Source: Ascaphus truei | Lineage: Eukaryota; Chordata; Amphibia; Anura; Ascaphidae | Assembly (NCBI GenBank): GCA_036426205.1 | Contig: WSYH01000661.1 | Coordinates: forward strand, 62,001-126,000 | Length of the DNA: 64,000 nucleotides | Direction: 5' to 3' | In this document: piece by piece, positions 53,524 to 61,535 of the stretch | Layout: every line of letters starts with the position of its first letter | How positions within the stretch are numbered: the stretch's first letter is position 1 | The notes under the pieces: model-generated | Seen by the model: only the letters and a program-made list of their open reading frames with translations | Told to the model about the DNA's origin: nothing | Database searches by the model: none | Translations under genes and position numbers: made by a program

Positions 53524-55270
53524 ATGCTCAGCTCAATGAATGCAAATCCCCCTGAGGTGGGTCAGGCCCTCGCTTTCATTGGGGAACGCTTTCAATATTT
53601 GGTGTATCAGATTACTTCTTTGACTCAACGCTTTGCAACCTTGTCTTCGCGACAATTCCAGTCCAGAATTATTAGCCCAGCAACCTTGTCCTCCCCTACC
53701 TCAGAGGTATCTTTCCCTCTTGAACCGTGTCTTCATACCCCCAAATGTTATGCGGGGGATCCCCATGGCTGTAGAGGATTCCTCAATCAATGTGATATAC
53801 AATTTGAGTTAACACCTTCACGTTTCTCTTCTGATAGATCCAAGGAGGCATACATTATCGAGAAAAATAGTTAGTGATTAATGCACTCCAGTGCTGGATC
53901 CATAAACATCATGTAATGCAAATGAGTTCACAGACTGGGGCTAGTGAGATTGATGAATATATAATCCTCTGTGGGTACAAAAGATCCCTGAAGATAAGGC
54001 TATGAGTAAAGTCCCTATATGTTCCTCATGGGGATGGTCCCTTGAATCAAAATGTGGTTGAAATAAAGTCAAATAAAAAATACTCACATATTGCCCCAAT
54101 CTGAGTGTCCTGAGCGGCGTGCTGCCGAGTAGAAATGCTGGTAAACATTGAGAAGAGAGGAAGACTGGCGCACAGCCAAAAGAGTGGGTCACCAATGCGT
54201 GATTAAAGAATAATCCTTTATTAATCCATAAATCACGAGGTAGGTACCCTCATACGCGTTTCGTGTACGGTAGTACACTTTATTTAGTACATGAAACGCG
54301 TAGGAGGGTACCTACCTCCGCTTGCTTTTATGGATTAATAAAGGATTATACTTCAACCACGCTTTGGTGACCCACTCTTTTGGCTGTGCGCCAGTCCGCC
54401 TCTCTTCTCAATGTTTACTGGCATACATTATCGCCCTGCTGACTGGTGACTCCTTTGCGTGGGCATCTCCCATCTTGTAGCAAAGACCAGAGCTCACGCA
54501 CGATTTTGCATGCTTCAAAAAGGAATTTAGACAGGTCTTTAACACCCCAGGCCGTAAGGTTACTGCAGCATCCTTCCTGTTTCATATTTCACAGGATCAC
54601 AGATCAATCACAAGATATGCCCTCGAGTTCCGGACCATTGCCGCAGAAACAGGCTGGAATGATGAGGCCCTATCAGCAGCCTTCTGACAGTGTCTGTCTG
54701 AACCACAAAGAATGAATTGGCTGCTCAGTAACGACCTACTGACTTGGAAGAACTTATTGCCGTATGTATTAGAGTTGATCAGCGCCTTCAGGAGAGGAGG
54801 GCTGAATATCATCGTCCACGATTTTGAACAACTAATGTTTCCATTCACAGCCTTTCTCCTATCGTTTCCCCAGCTCTTGATATCCCAGAACCTATGCAGT
54901 TAGAAAGTTACCAAATCTCTTCTTCTGAAAAACAATGCTGGAGGAATAGAGGTCTCTGTCTCTACTATGGTTTGCCTGGTCATCTGGTACTTCACTGCTC
55001 CACAAAGCCGAGAAACGCCAACCCCGAATGAGGTATGAGGGGATCTCATTGGGGGCCATTTCTGCTTCCCCTTCTATTAAAGAAAACCTGATGACTCAGA
55101 TTATGCTTCCAGTATTCCTTGAGGGTTCTGGCTTCCTTACCCCCGTCTCTGCTTTCATTGATTCCGGGTCTGGAGGAAATTTTGTGGACCAAGATTTCGC
55201 CATAAAGAACAAAATTCCTCTGGTGGAAAAATCTGTGCCCATCGGGTTGGAGGCCATTTATGAACGTTGT
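53524..55270 (+). pseudogene. gag-pro: Gypsy Gag, zinc knuckle and protease start, split by a hairpin
   Basis: Gag N-terminus at 53524-53860 (ERFQYLVYQITSLTQRF, then PKCYAGDPHGCRGFLNQC). After the hairpin insertion, Gag resumes at 54421 (SFAWASPIL, FKKEFRQVFNTPGRK, ITRYALEFRTIAAETGW). A knuckle-like CLYYGLPGHLVLHC at about 54955-55000 has Tyr in place of one Cys. A protease start (AFIDSGSGGNFVDQDF) lies at about 55150-55195. It is cut off near 55270. It belongs with the 3' pol part at 12283-17394 as the same family, though not necessarily the same copy. Confidence 0.8.
53861..54420. mobile_element. Hairpin insertion with 13-bp target duplication
   Basis: GCATACATTATCG occurs at 53848-53860 and again at 54421-54433, flanking 560 bp whose right half is a hairpin (arms about 54147-54264 and 54292-54420). 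At the apex both strands carry GAAACGCGUA. On the minus strand this is preceded by a perfect 6-bp stem GUGUAC/GUACAC and UAAAUAA, a degenerate hammerhead layout. The long, non-standard duplication fits PLE-type or other target-primed insertion. Confidence 0.75.
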
Positions 55271-55704
55271 AAGAGACGTGTGCAGAGGTACACAATAGAG
55301 ACAGGTTTTAAGGTGAAATTAAATAAGGCTTTTATTGCGCCTGCTTCTTTAACACAAGATAATCATCAACAAATGCAAATAAGGGGTCAAAAAAAGCTTT
55401 GGTCCCACTTGGGAGTATTTCTAATTAAACATATGCAGTACACAACTCCCTTTAGATTAGCATGTTTCCCTGCCCCAAATTTCTATTTTGATATGTGCAG
55501 ATATACAACAGTCTTAGAAAGTAAAGTCTTATCTGTCTCTCTGGTAGCTGTAGGGAGGAGTCCTTCTCTGCTCTCCTGGTGTAGCCTTTTTGTCCTAAGG
55601 CACATTCAGCTTTCAGGTTTTAGAAGTGTTCTTCCCCTTGTTGTCTTGTTGTCAGTATACAGCTGCTCAAGACCTCTCTATCCCTTCCTGTTTCAGCCCC
55701 TGTT
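55271..55704 (-). other. Unassigned sequence, possibly LTR or leader of the minus-strand coiled-coil element
   Basis: The plus-strand ORF from 55028 runs into this region after losing protease homology near 55265, so an insertion begins here. CAGGAGTCTCCCCTTCCTG-type repeats are present. No gene is recognised. Confidence 0.35.
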
Positions 55705-56495
55705 TCAGGAGTCTCCCCTTCCTGTCTCAGGAGGATCCTTTTCTCTAACAAACCTCCCATCAGCCAGGTGCTGGTCAATTAACCAGCACACTGCTGGATT
55801 AGAGGCACATTTTCTGAATAGGGATAGTCCCCTGTTACTTACCTCCCCTGTTTGTGGGAAGCTCGGGCTTGCCACGGCCAAAGCCCACCCTTCCACTCTT
55901 ATTCGAGATATCTCAGTAACTTGAATGAGAGTGGATGGAGGAGAACCCTCAGTCCCGCTGGGATTGGAGTCCTTCCTCCAGTTTAGTAGTGTTTCCTCCA
56001 GAAGGTGCTTGAGATCAACAGTCTTCAGCCACTCAAGGAGAATTTTTTCCAAGTCCAGTCTTTCTACTGACCACGTGGTCATGAGCATACCCCTGTGTCG
56101 GGCGCTCCTCTTTTTGTAGACAGACTGTGTGGCGACAATCGCAGAGCGTTTATGCAAATCACTTTCTCTCGCCATCTTTCCCATGTACTCCACGTTAGTA
56201 CCAAATGTCCATTTCATGGTATCACAACAGCGTCCAAGAACAGCCACCTGAGCCCTCAGTTCTTGAAGCTGTCTTCATGCACTTTTCCCATTCAATGTAG
56301 TCGCCAGTTCAGCTTCTTTGGGATTGAGTTGCGATTCCAGCTCCATTTCCAGAGAATGTCCTATCTTTTCAGCTTCCTCAGCTAAGGATTCTTCTGGCTT
56401 TGATTCTGCACTCCTACCTCTGTTTGTTGCCTGTTGGGCGGTTGAAGGTTTGGCTAGTGCTTTCTTAGGTGGCTCAAACTTCGTAATCTTGTTTT

Positions 56496-56702
56496 TATAT
56501 ATGTGTTTTTTATGCAAGCGGTATATATGTGTTTTTTATGCCAGCGGATCACTCTTTGACAAAGGCCTAATAGGCTGAAACGCGTCAGAGGATCCGCTTG
56601 CACCTTGTGCAATAAAGTTTTTCTGTAGTTTCACCATCAGCCTTCAGCTAGTCCTTTATTTCGGCGGTGCAGCGCTTATACCCCATTCGGGAGGATTCTA
56701 CA
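56496..56702 (+). mobile_element. 207-bp hammerhead-bearing insertion (retrozyme-like)
   Basis: It is flanked by CTTGTTTT at 56488-56495 and 56703-56710. It starts with two tandem 26-28-bp copies containing TATATATGTGTTTTTTATGC, contains the hammerhead-like motif at 56543-56599, and ends near CCATTCGGGAGGATTCTACA. It has no ORF. The coiled-coil reading frame matches up across the insertion site once one target copy is discounted, so the boundaries are well fixed. Confidence 0.75.
56543..56599 (+). ncRNA. Hammerhead-ribozyme-like motif with long stem I, U3/A8 variant
   Basis: Stem I has CUCU/AGAG, one bulged A (56551), then AGCGGAUC/GAUCCGCU, 12 bp in all. The core is UUGACAA (56556-56562) in place of CUGANGA. 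An extra A follows, then stem II GGCC/GGCU with a UAAUA loop, GAAA (56577-56580), C-GC-G stem III and a GUC triplet ending at 56586. Everything but the C3/G8 positions and the extra A fits the hammerhead plan. Confidence 0.65.
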
Positions 56703-57309
56703 CTTGTTTTGAAGGTGAGTGGTGTCCCCAGCTCTCACTGTACCCTTGTCCTCATGGGCATTAGTTACTGTGGGATACCGATGCTTGGGCAGAGCCAATA
56801 CCTTTTCCCGTATTGGAGGCATCTGTAAGTTACTGGTCTGCAGAGTCTCACTCTGTTTCTTGAGTGTTTCCTGCCATTCTCCTTTCAGGGTCTTTATTTC
56901 TTCCCTGTTCTTTCTCTGAGCTTGCATACACCTATCATTCATTATTTTGTGGAGCACTGTGAACTTCTTCACTTGGGCCGCAGATACTCGTCTCAGTTTC
57001 TGGACCTTTTTGCGCTCCCTCTTGTACTGAGTCACCTGGCCTCTAAGCTTACCCTCTAGTGATGCTTTGGTGATGGTCAGGGTAGCCTTCAGTTTATCAT
57101 GTTGCTTTGCGAGGACACACTGGGTAATCAGACATTCCTGCAGCACTTGTATTTCCTTAGCAGCCTGCAGATTTTCTTCCTGCAGGGTTCGCTGCTTCTC
57201 CTCGGCATTCTGGAGGTGTGTATGCAGACCTTGCAGTTGGTTCTGATCTCTTGCCCGGAGCTGTCCTTCCCAAATCAAGATCTTACCCATGATCTATTCC
57301 TGAGACCAA

Positions 57310-57600
57310 GGTACAATGGTCCACTGTGGTATTTTTTTAAACACCTGCAAGTCGACACATTACTGAAGCGCATGCGCATTACAATTCATGAATATCTGCC
57401 ACTTGGCGGATACGCAAAGAATTGCAACCAATTAAATCCGAACCATTATCAATAAACACATCAATAAACACATCAACCATGGGTGACGCTGGCATGAATG
57501 CAACATGAATGCGGCATGAACGCAGTGGAGTGCGTGGCATTCGGAAAAAATCCCCGAAAAAAATCGGAGATGTTGGAGTATAAAAGGGGCCGCGGCTGTA
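57310..57600 (+). repeat. Copy of the palindrome-centre repeat
   Basis: This matches the left arm at about 4655-4960: ACCACTGTGG-type start (here TCCACTGTGGTATTTTTTTA), CACCTGCAAGTCGACACATT, ACAATTCATGAATATCTGCC, and TGCGTGGCATTCGGAAAAA. The right end carries GTATAAAAGGGGCCGCGG, a TATA-like box on the plus strand that is less well kept in the palindrome (TTAAAATAAAAGCAGCCG). No forkhead coding sequence is attached. Confidence 0.7.
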
Positions 57601-57927
57601 ACGTCATCACCCAAAAATATAGTTAAGCTGTCAGTCTAAACAATAACATTGCAATAGCAACAGAGTATGCGATCATGGATAGTGTGTCTGAGTGAAACTT
57701 TTGTAAAACAGACACAGCATGAAAGCAGCTCTGGCAGTAGATATATATATATATATATATATACACATGAAGGTCAGTCAGCACACTGCAGTAGAAAAGG
57801 TTATAATAGCAGATGCTAGTCCCATAGAAAATAAGTATGATACGAACCAATCCAAAGACCAGTAAAGAGACAGCACACCGCACGGGGTTAATCCAAAAAT
57901 CTATATTCACAACATGAAATACACGTA

Positions 57928-57968
57928 AGCCAACGTTTCGGTCCCACAGAGAGACCTTCCTCAGGGCC
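57928..57968 (-). ncRNA. Hammerhead-ribozyme-like motif (minus), 3' of PLE ORF
   Basis: Stem I GGCC/GGCU, core CUGAGGA (57964-57958), extra A, stem II GGUC/GACC with a 9-nt loop, GAAAC (57939-57935), then GUU and GGC. Stem III has essentially no loop. The core is consensus, and it is in sense with the PLE. Confidence 0.6.
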
Positions 57969-58619
57969 GTGCAACCCACAAGTGCAAGTGACCACACATA
58001 TATACCCTCACCCATAGTGCAATGCAAACAAAGGGAACCAATCACCAACATGCAATCAGACAGAATATGCAACATAGCTGTGCTCCGTGCCCCCTCCCCT
58101 ATTACCTGATTATCCAAATGACTCATCATGACATGAGAGTAGGCACTTAAACTATTAGGAGAAAGACACCCTTTAGACACTGGTCCCAGGGTCTACTGCC
58201 CTTGCGGGGGAAGGTCGCGCACCGCGCATCTGCAGTGGGCCAAAACATATTGACTGCCGGAGCGCCAGCAAGGAGAGTACGCCGCGCATCACAGCTGTGA
58301 GCAGACGCCTCATTGACTCTCCCTGGCCACCAGGGACGCCGGCAGCGCAAAACGCACATGCGCAGTCTGAAAAACCGCCTCGGTGCACAGTTACCCACAC
58401 ACTGACAGTAATAATGGGCTAAACAGAATAGTAATAAACAGAGCGTTAAGGTGAACCACAGGGGGACAGGTAGAGGTATAGAGCACAAGGAGCGCATAGC
58501 ATCACCATAGTATATAAGGACAAAGGAAGTGCAAAAGTGCAGAGGGAGTGATGCAACAGAGTATGAGTGACAAACATAAAAAAGGCATAATGCAAAATCA
58601 AGTGAAAGCAGGGAGACTG
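57969..58619 (-). other. PLE 3' untranslated region
   Basis: Between the hammerhead and the PLE stop codon. The minus ORFs at 58147-58497 and 58173-58400 show no domain and overlap one another. Moderately GC-rich. Confidence 0.45.
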
Positions 58620-60890
58620 CTACAAAAAGCAGCTAAGTGAAAGTTCCTCATTTAGGCCACCAGGTGTCATAGTTCTTAGTTCATAAATAAGCCTTGCTTC
58701 CTGTTTAAGCAAAGTCCTGCCCCTGTCACCCCCACGGGGGGGGACTGGGACCTGCAGAATAGGCATACAACGAAGTGTGGCCAGTGTATGCCTTTTTTCC
58801 TTGAAATGTCTAGCCACAGGTAGACACTTCAGGTCTACATCAGAGTCATCACTCAGTAGGGCTTTTCTGATGTTTGAACGGTGCATGGCCATGCGTTCTT
58901 TCAGCATCCTTACAGTCTTCCCGATGTACAGCAATCCACAAGGACACTTAATAAGGTACACCACGAATTTAGACTCACAGTTCAGTGGTTGTTTGATTTT
59001 AATCGGTGCGCCACTATGCGGGTGATTGTAGCTAGGGCCCAGCTGCATATAGTTGCAGTTGGTACAGCCATGACAGCGGTACGAACCAGGTTTTTTGGCT
59101 AACCAAGTGGTGGGTGTGGCATATTTGTCTATTGGGTCAGATCCAGTGACCATGTCACCAATGTTTGGTCCCCGACGAAAGCAGAATAGAGGTGGCTCTC
59201 TAGCAAATGCACCAATCCTCTCGTCATTCTCCAGGATGCGCCAATTGCCCCGAATGCAGCGCTTAATGCTGTTGGTAGCAGTACTGAATGTACTGACTAT
59301 ATTGAGCCTGTTGCTCACCGGTCTGCCTGTCGAAGGTGTCAATAGTTCACCCCTATCAACCTGTCCAACCTTTTGCAAGGCAAAATTGATGTCCTTGGCC
59401 GAATAGCCCCTCTCCCGGAAGCGTGCGGCCATTTGGGCCAAGGCCCGTTGGGATTCTTCTGGATCAGTGGTGATTCTTTTCACTCGGAGAAGCTGGGAGT
59501 ATGGGAGACCCCGCTTGAGTGGTACAGGATGGTGGCTGGCTGCACAAAGAAGGGAGTTCTTGTCTGTACTCTTCCGGTATATTCTAGTAGCCAGCGTGCC
59601 TCCAATTTTGTACACTATGGTGTCTAAAAAAGCGATTTCCTGGTAGCTGTGGTTGAGGGTAAAACGGATTGTGGAGGGGATTTTGTTTAAATCAGAAACA
59701 AATGTCAGCAGCTCCTCTTCACTGCCCGTCCACAGAATGAAGATGTCGTCAATATAGCGAAGGTATTTGACGATATGCCGTCCATGCGTGGTGTCAGTTA
59801 ATATGTGCAACCGTTCATACAAATCCATAAACAGATTAGCGTACGACGGTGCCATATTTGAGCCCATGGCAGTGCCCGTAAGTTGCAAGTAGTAGTGTTT
59901 CTCAAATTTAAAGAAGTTCTTATGGAGGATGACCTCAATGAGCAACATGAGAAAGTCAACTGGTGGACCCTGTTCGACTCCCTGTTCTTCCAATTTTGTG
60001 CGTACTGCTTCTAGGCCCCCTGCATGGGGAATGTTGGTGTACAGGCTGGACACATCTAGCGTAGCAAGAATACATTCTGCTGTGTTAACGGAAAGATGGC
60101 TGAGCTGCTCAATAAAGTCCGTGGTGTCCTTGATGTATGAACCCATTCCAGCCACCAGTGGCTGTAGATAGAAGTCCACAAATTGCGAGAGGGGGTGGCA
60201 CAGCGACCCACGGGCCGAGATGATGGGTCTGCCCGGTGGTGCGACTATAGATTTGTGTACTTTGGGTAGTGTGTATAATACTGGCATCACAGGGTGGTCC
60301 TGAGTCAGGAATTTACTGGTTTCTTCTGTGATCCAGGCATTATTCAAGCCCAATCGGATGATGCCATCAATCTCCTTCTTGTAGGCTATCGTCGGATCCC
60401 CCGGGAGGCGTCTATAATGATGTACAACTGCAAGCTGTTGCTCAATCTCCTGCTTATAGTATTGATAATTTAAAACCACAATCCCTCCACCCTTGTCTGC
60501 TGCTCTCACTATAATCCCCTTGTTCTCCCGTAGCATTTTCAGGGCAGCTCTCTCCTCTCTCGATGTATTAAAAAAGCTGGTCTTATGATTCTTCAGAATT
60601 TTCCGTGTGTCTTTCGTCACCAAGTTCATAAATGCAGCTATGTTGGGGTTCAGTGAGTGCGGGTCAAAGGTGCTCCTGGTCTTAAATGGATTTGGGGTAA
60701 TGTCTCCAGAAGAGTTAATATCAATATTCTTAGAGAAGAAATCCTTTAACTTCAATTGTCTGTGCAGTCTGTACATATCAACCTCCCAGTCAAAGGAATC
60801 CTGCATATGGGTTGGCACAAATGATAAGCCTTTCTGTAAAATGCTAACCTCTGCCGGTGTCAGTGAGTGGTCCGATAGATTGTAGATCAC
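58620..60890 (-). CDS. Penelope-like reverse transcriptase with GIY-YIG endonuclease
   Basis: An intact 756-codon frame. RT motifs in order: IVRAADKGGGIVVLN (about residue 130), LYTLPKVHKS, GRPIISARGS, LDVSSLYTNIPH, GTAMGSNMAPSYANLFM, catalytic YLRYIDDIFILW (about residue 377) and FLDTIVYKIGG. A linker with a Cys-rich CHGCTNCNYMQLG follows. Then comes the GIY-YIG nuclease (VVYLIKCPCGLLYIGKTVR, about residues 638-660, HRSNIRKALL, then VARHFKEKRH and LIYELRTMTPGGLNEEL). The open frame begins with GTG, so the real start is either an internal ATG (for example at MQDSFDWE) or a continuation of the upstream ORF, with which it overlaps by a few bases. The product copies RNA at a nicked target. All catalytic motifs look present, so it could be functional. 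Confidence 0.92.
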   Translation of the reverse strand: MIYNLSDHSLTPAEVSILQKGLSFVPTHMQDSFDWEVDMYRLHRQLKLKDFFSKNIDINSSGDITPNPFKTRSTFDPHSLNPNIAAFMNLVTKDTRKILKNHKTSFFNTSREERAALKMLRENKGIIVRAADKGGGIVVLNYQYYKQEIEQQLAVVHHYRRLPGDPTIAYKKEIDGIIRLGLNNAWITEETSKFLTQDHPVMPVLYTLPKVHKSIVAPPGRPIISARGSLCHPLSQFVDFYLQPLVAGMGSYIKDTTDFIEQLSHLSVNTAECILATLDVSSLYTNIPHAGGLEAVRTKLEEQGVEQGPPVDFLMLLIEVILHKNFFKFEKHYYLQLTGTAMGSNMAPSYANLFMDLYERLHILTDTTHGRHIVKYLRYIDDIFILWTGSEEELLTFVSDLNKIPSTIRFTLNHSYQEIAFLDTIVYKIGGTLATRIYRKSTDKNSLLCAASHHPVPLKRGLPYSQLLRVKRITTDPEESQRALAQMAARFRERGYSAKDINFALQKVGQVDRGELLTPSTGRPVSNRLNIVSTFSTATNSIKRCIRGNWRILENDERIGAFAREPPLFCFRRGPNIGDMVTGSDPIDKYATPTTWLAKKPGSYRCHGCTNCNYMQLGPSYNHPHSGAPIKIKQPLNCESKFVVYLIKCPCGLLYIGKTVRMLKERMAMHRSNIRKALLSDDSDVDLKCLPVARHFKEKRHTLATLRCMPILQVPVPPRGGDRGRTLLKQEARLIYELRTMTPGGLNEELSLSCFL

Positions 60891-61504
60891 CGTCTCGCTT
60901 GCCTGGTGCCCCTTGTCACTTTTCCTTCGCGCACGGGATACCGCCGATCTCCGGCCACCTCTCCTGGTGGGTCTGTGCGCGTTGTGCCCTGCGGGAGAGT
61001 TCTCGCTCGACCGCCATCGCCCGGACCTAAAAAAGGCTCCATGGAGGTGTTGTCCGGGGCATCTGATGCATCAGTATCACTGGTCGTGTAGCCCATCCTG
61101 GCGGCATCACCCCGCCTAGACCGAGGCTGGTATCGTCGCTGTGGACCGCTTCTACCGCTCTTCGTCTCACCCAGCCCCAGGAGCCATCGGTAGACGTTGC
61201 GCTCCTTGTAGTCCGCAGTCACCTGCCGGAGCTTCTCCTTCTTAAACTTGATTAAATTTGCCCTATAGGCATCAATGGTATTCTGCATCTTATCCAGCCA
61301 GTTGGTATCCGTGTCCGCTGCCAGGGTGTCCACATGTTTGGTTTCTATTACTGCAATGTCCTTCTTCAATTTGGCAATTTCCTTGCTTGATTGGTCAATG
61401 ACCAGAATCATTAGATCGAAAGAACATTTGTTTAAAATGGCTATCCAGCGTTTGCAGAAATCATAGTGTGTCTGAGTAAAGCTTGTGTAAAACAGACACA
61501 GCAT
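60887..61504 (-). CDS. N-terminal ORF of the Penelope-like element
   Basis: A 205-codon minus ORF in a different frame, ending in TGA at 60889-60887, overlapping the first codon of the RT frame. It has a helical, Lys-rich part (SSKEIAKLKKDIAVIE, LIKFKKEKLRQVTADYKERN) and then an Arg/Gly/Ser/Asp-rich low-complexity tail (GRSGPQRRYQPRSRRGD). It could be a separate nucleic-acid-binding ORF1 or the N-terminus of the RT protein, separated by a one-base frameshift. PLE N-terminal regions vary, so sequence alone does not decide. Confidence 0.55.
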   Translation of the reverse strand: MLCLFYTSFTQTHYDFCKRWIAILNKCSFDLMILVIDQSSKEIAKLKKDIAVIETKHVDTLAADTDTNWLDKMQNTIDAYRANLIKFKKEKLRQVTADYKERNVYRWLLGLGETKSGRSGPQRRYQPRSRRGDAARMGYTTSDTDASDAPDNTSMEPFLGPGDGGRARTLPQGTTRTDPPGEVAGDRRYPVREGKVTRGTRQARR

Positions 61505-61535
61505 GAAAGCAGCTCTGGCAGTATATATATATATA

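Larger units (their letters stand above)
55705..57290 (-). pseudogene. Long coiled-coil ORF, disrupted by a 207-bp insertion
   Basis: The minus strand starts at 57290 with MGKILIWEGQLRARDQNQL and continues as a Gln/Glu/Lys/Leu-rich coiled coil (EEKQRTLQEENLQAAKEIQV, HDKLKATLTITKAS, RREEIKTL-like) to about 56710. A 207-bp insertion interrupts it. The matching frame continues at 56495-56275 (PEESLAEEAEKIGHSLEMEL) and, after a stop, at 56247-55705 (GKMARESDLHKRSAIVATQS). It could be a structural or Gag-like protein of an LTR element, or an unfamiliar retroelement ORF. There are no zinc knuckle, protease or RT motifs. Function is unknown. Confidence 0.5.
57681..61535 (-). mobile_element. Penelope-like element, near full length
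   Basis: A 60-bp direct repeat (AGTGTGTCTGAGT, then AAAACAGACACAGCATGAAA and GCAGCTCTGGCAGTA) bounds the block at 57681-57740 and 61464-61522, each running into a (TA)n tract. Inside are, in minus order, a 205-codon ORF, a 756-codon RT/GIY-YIG ORF, and a 3' region with a hammerhead-like motif (57928-57968). This is the tandem terminal-repeat plan known for PLEs. It is the most intact mobile element in the window. Confidence 0.85.

Noticed and set aside
55028..55924. 298-codon plus ORF as a single gene
   Set aside because: Only the first 80 or so residues match a gypsy protease region. The rest runs into an unrelated insertion and is a chance fusion.
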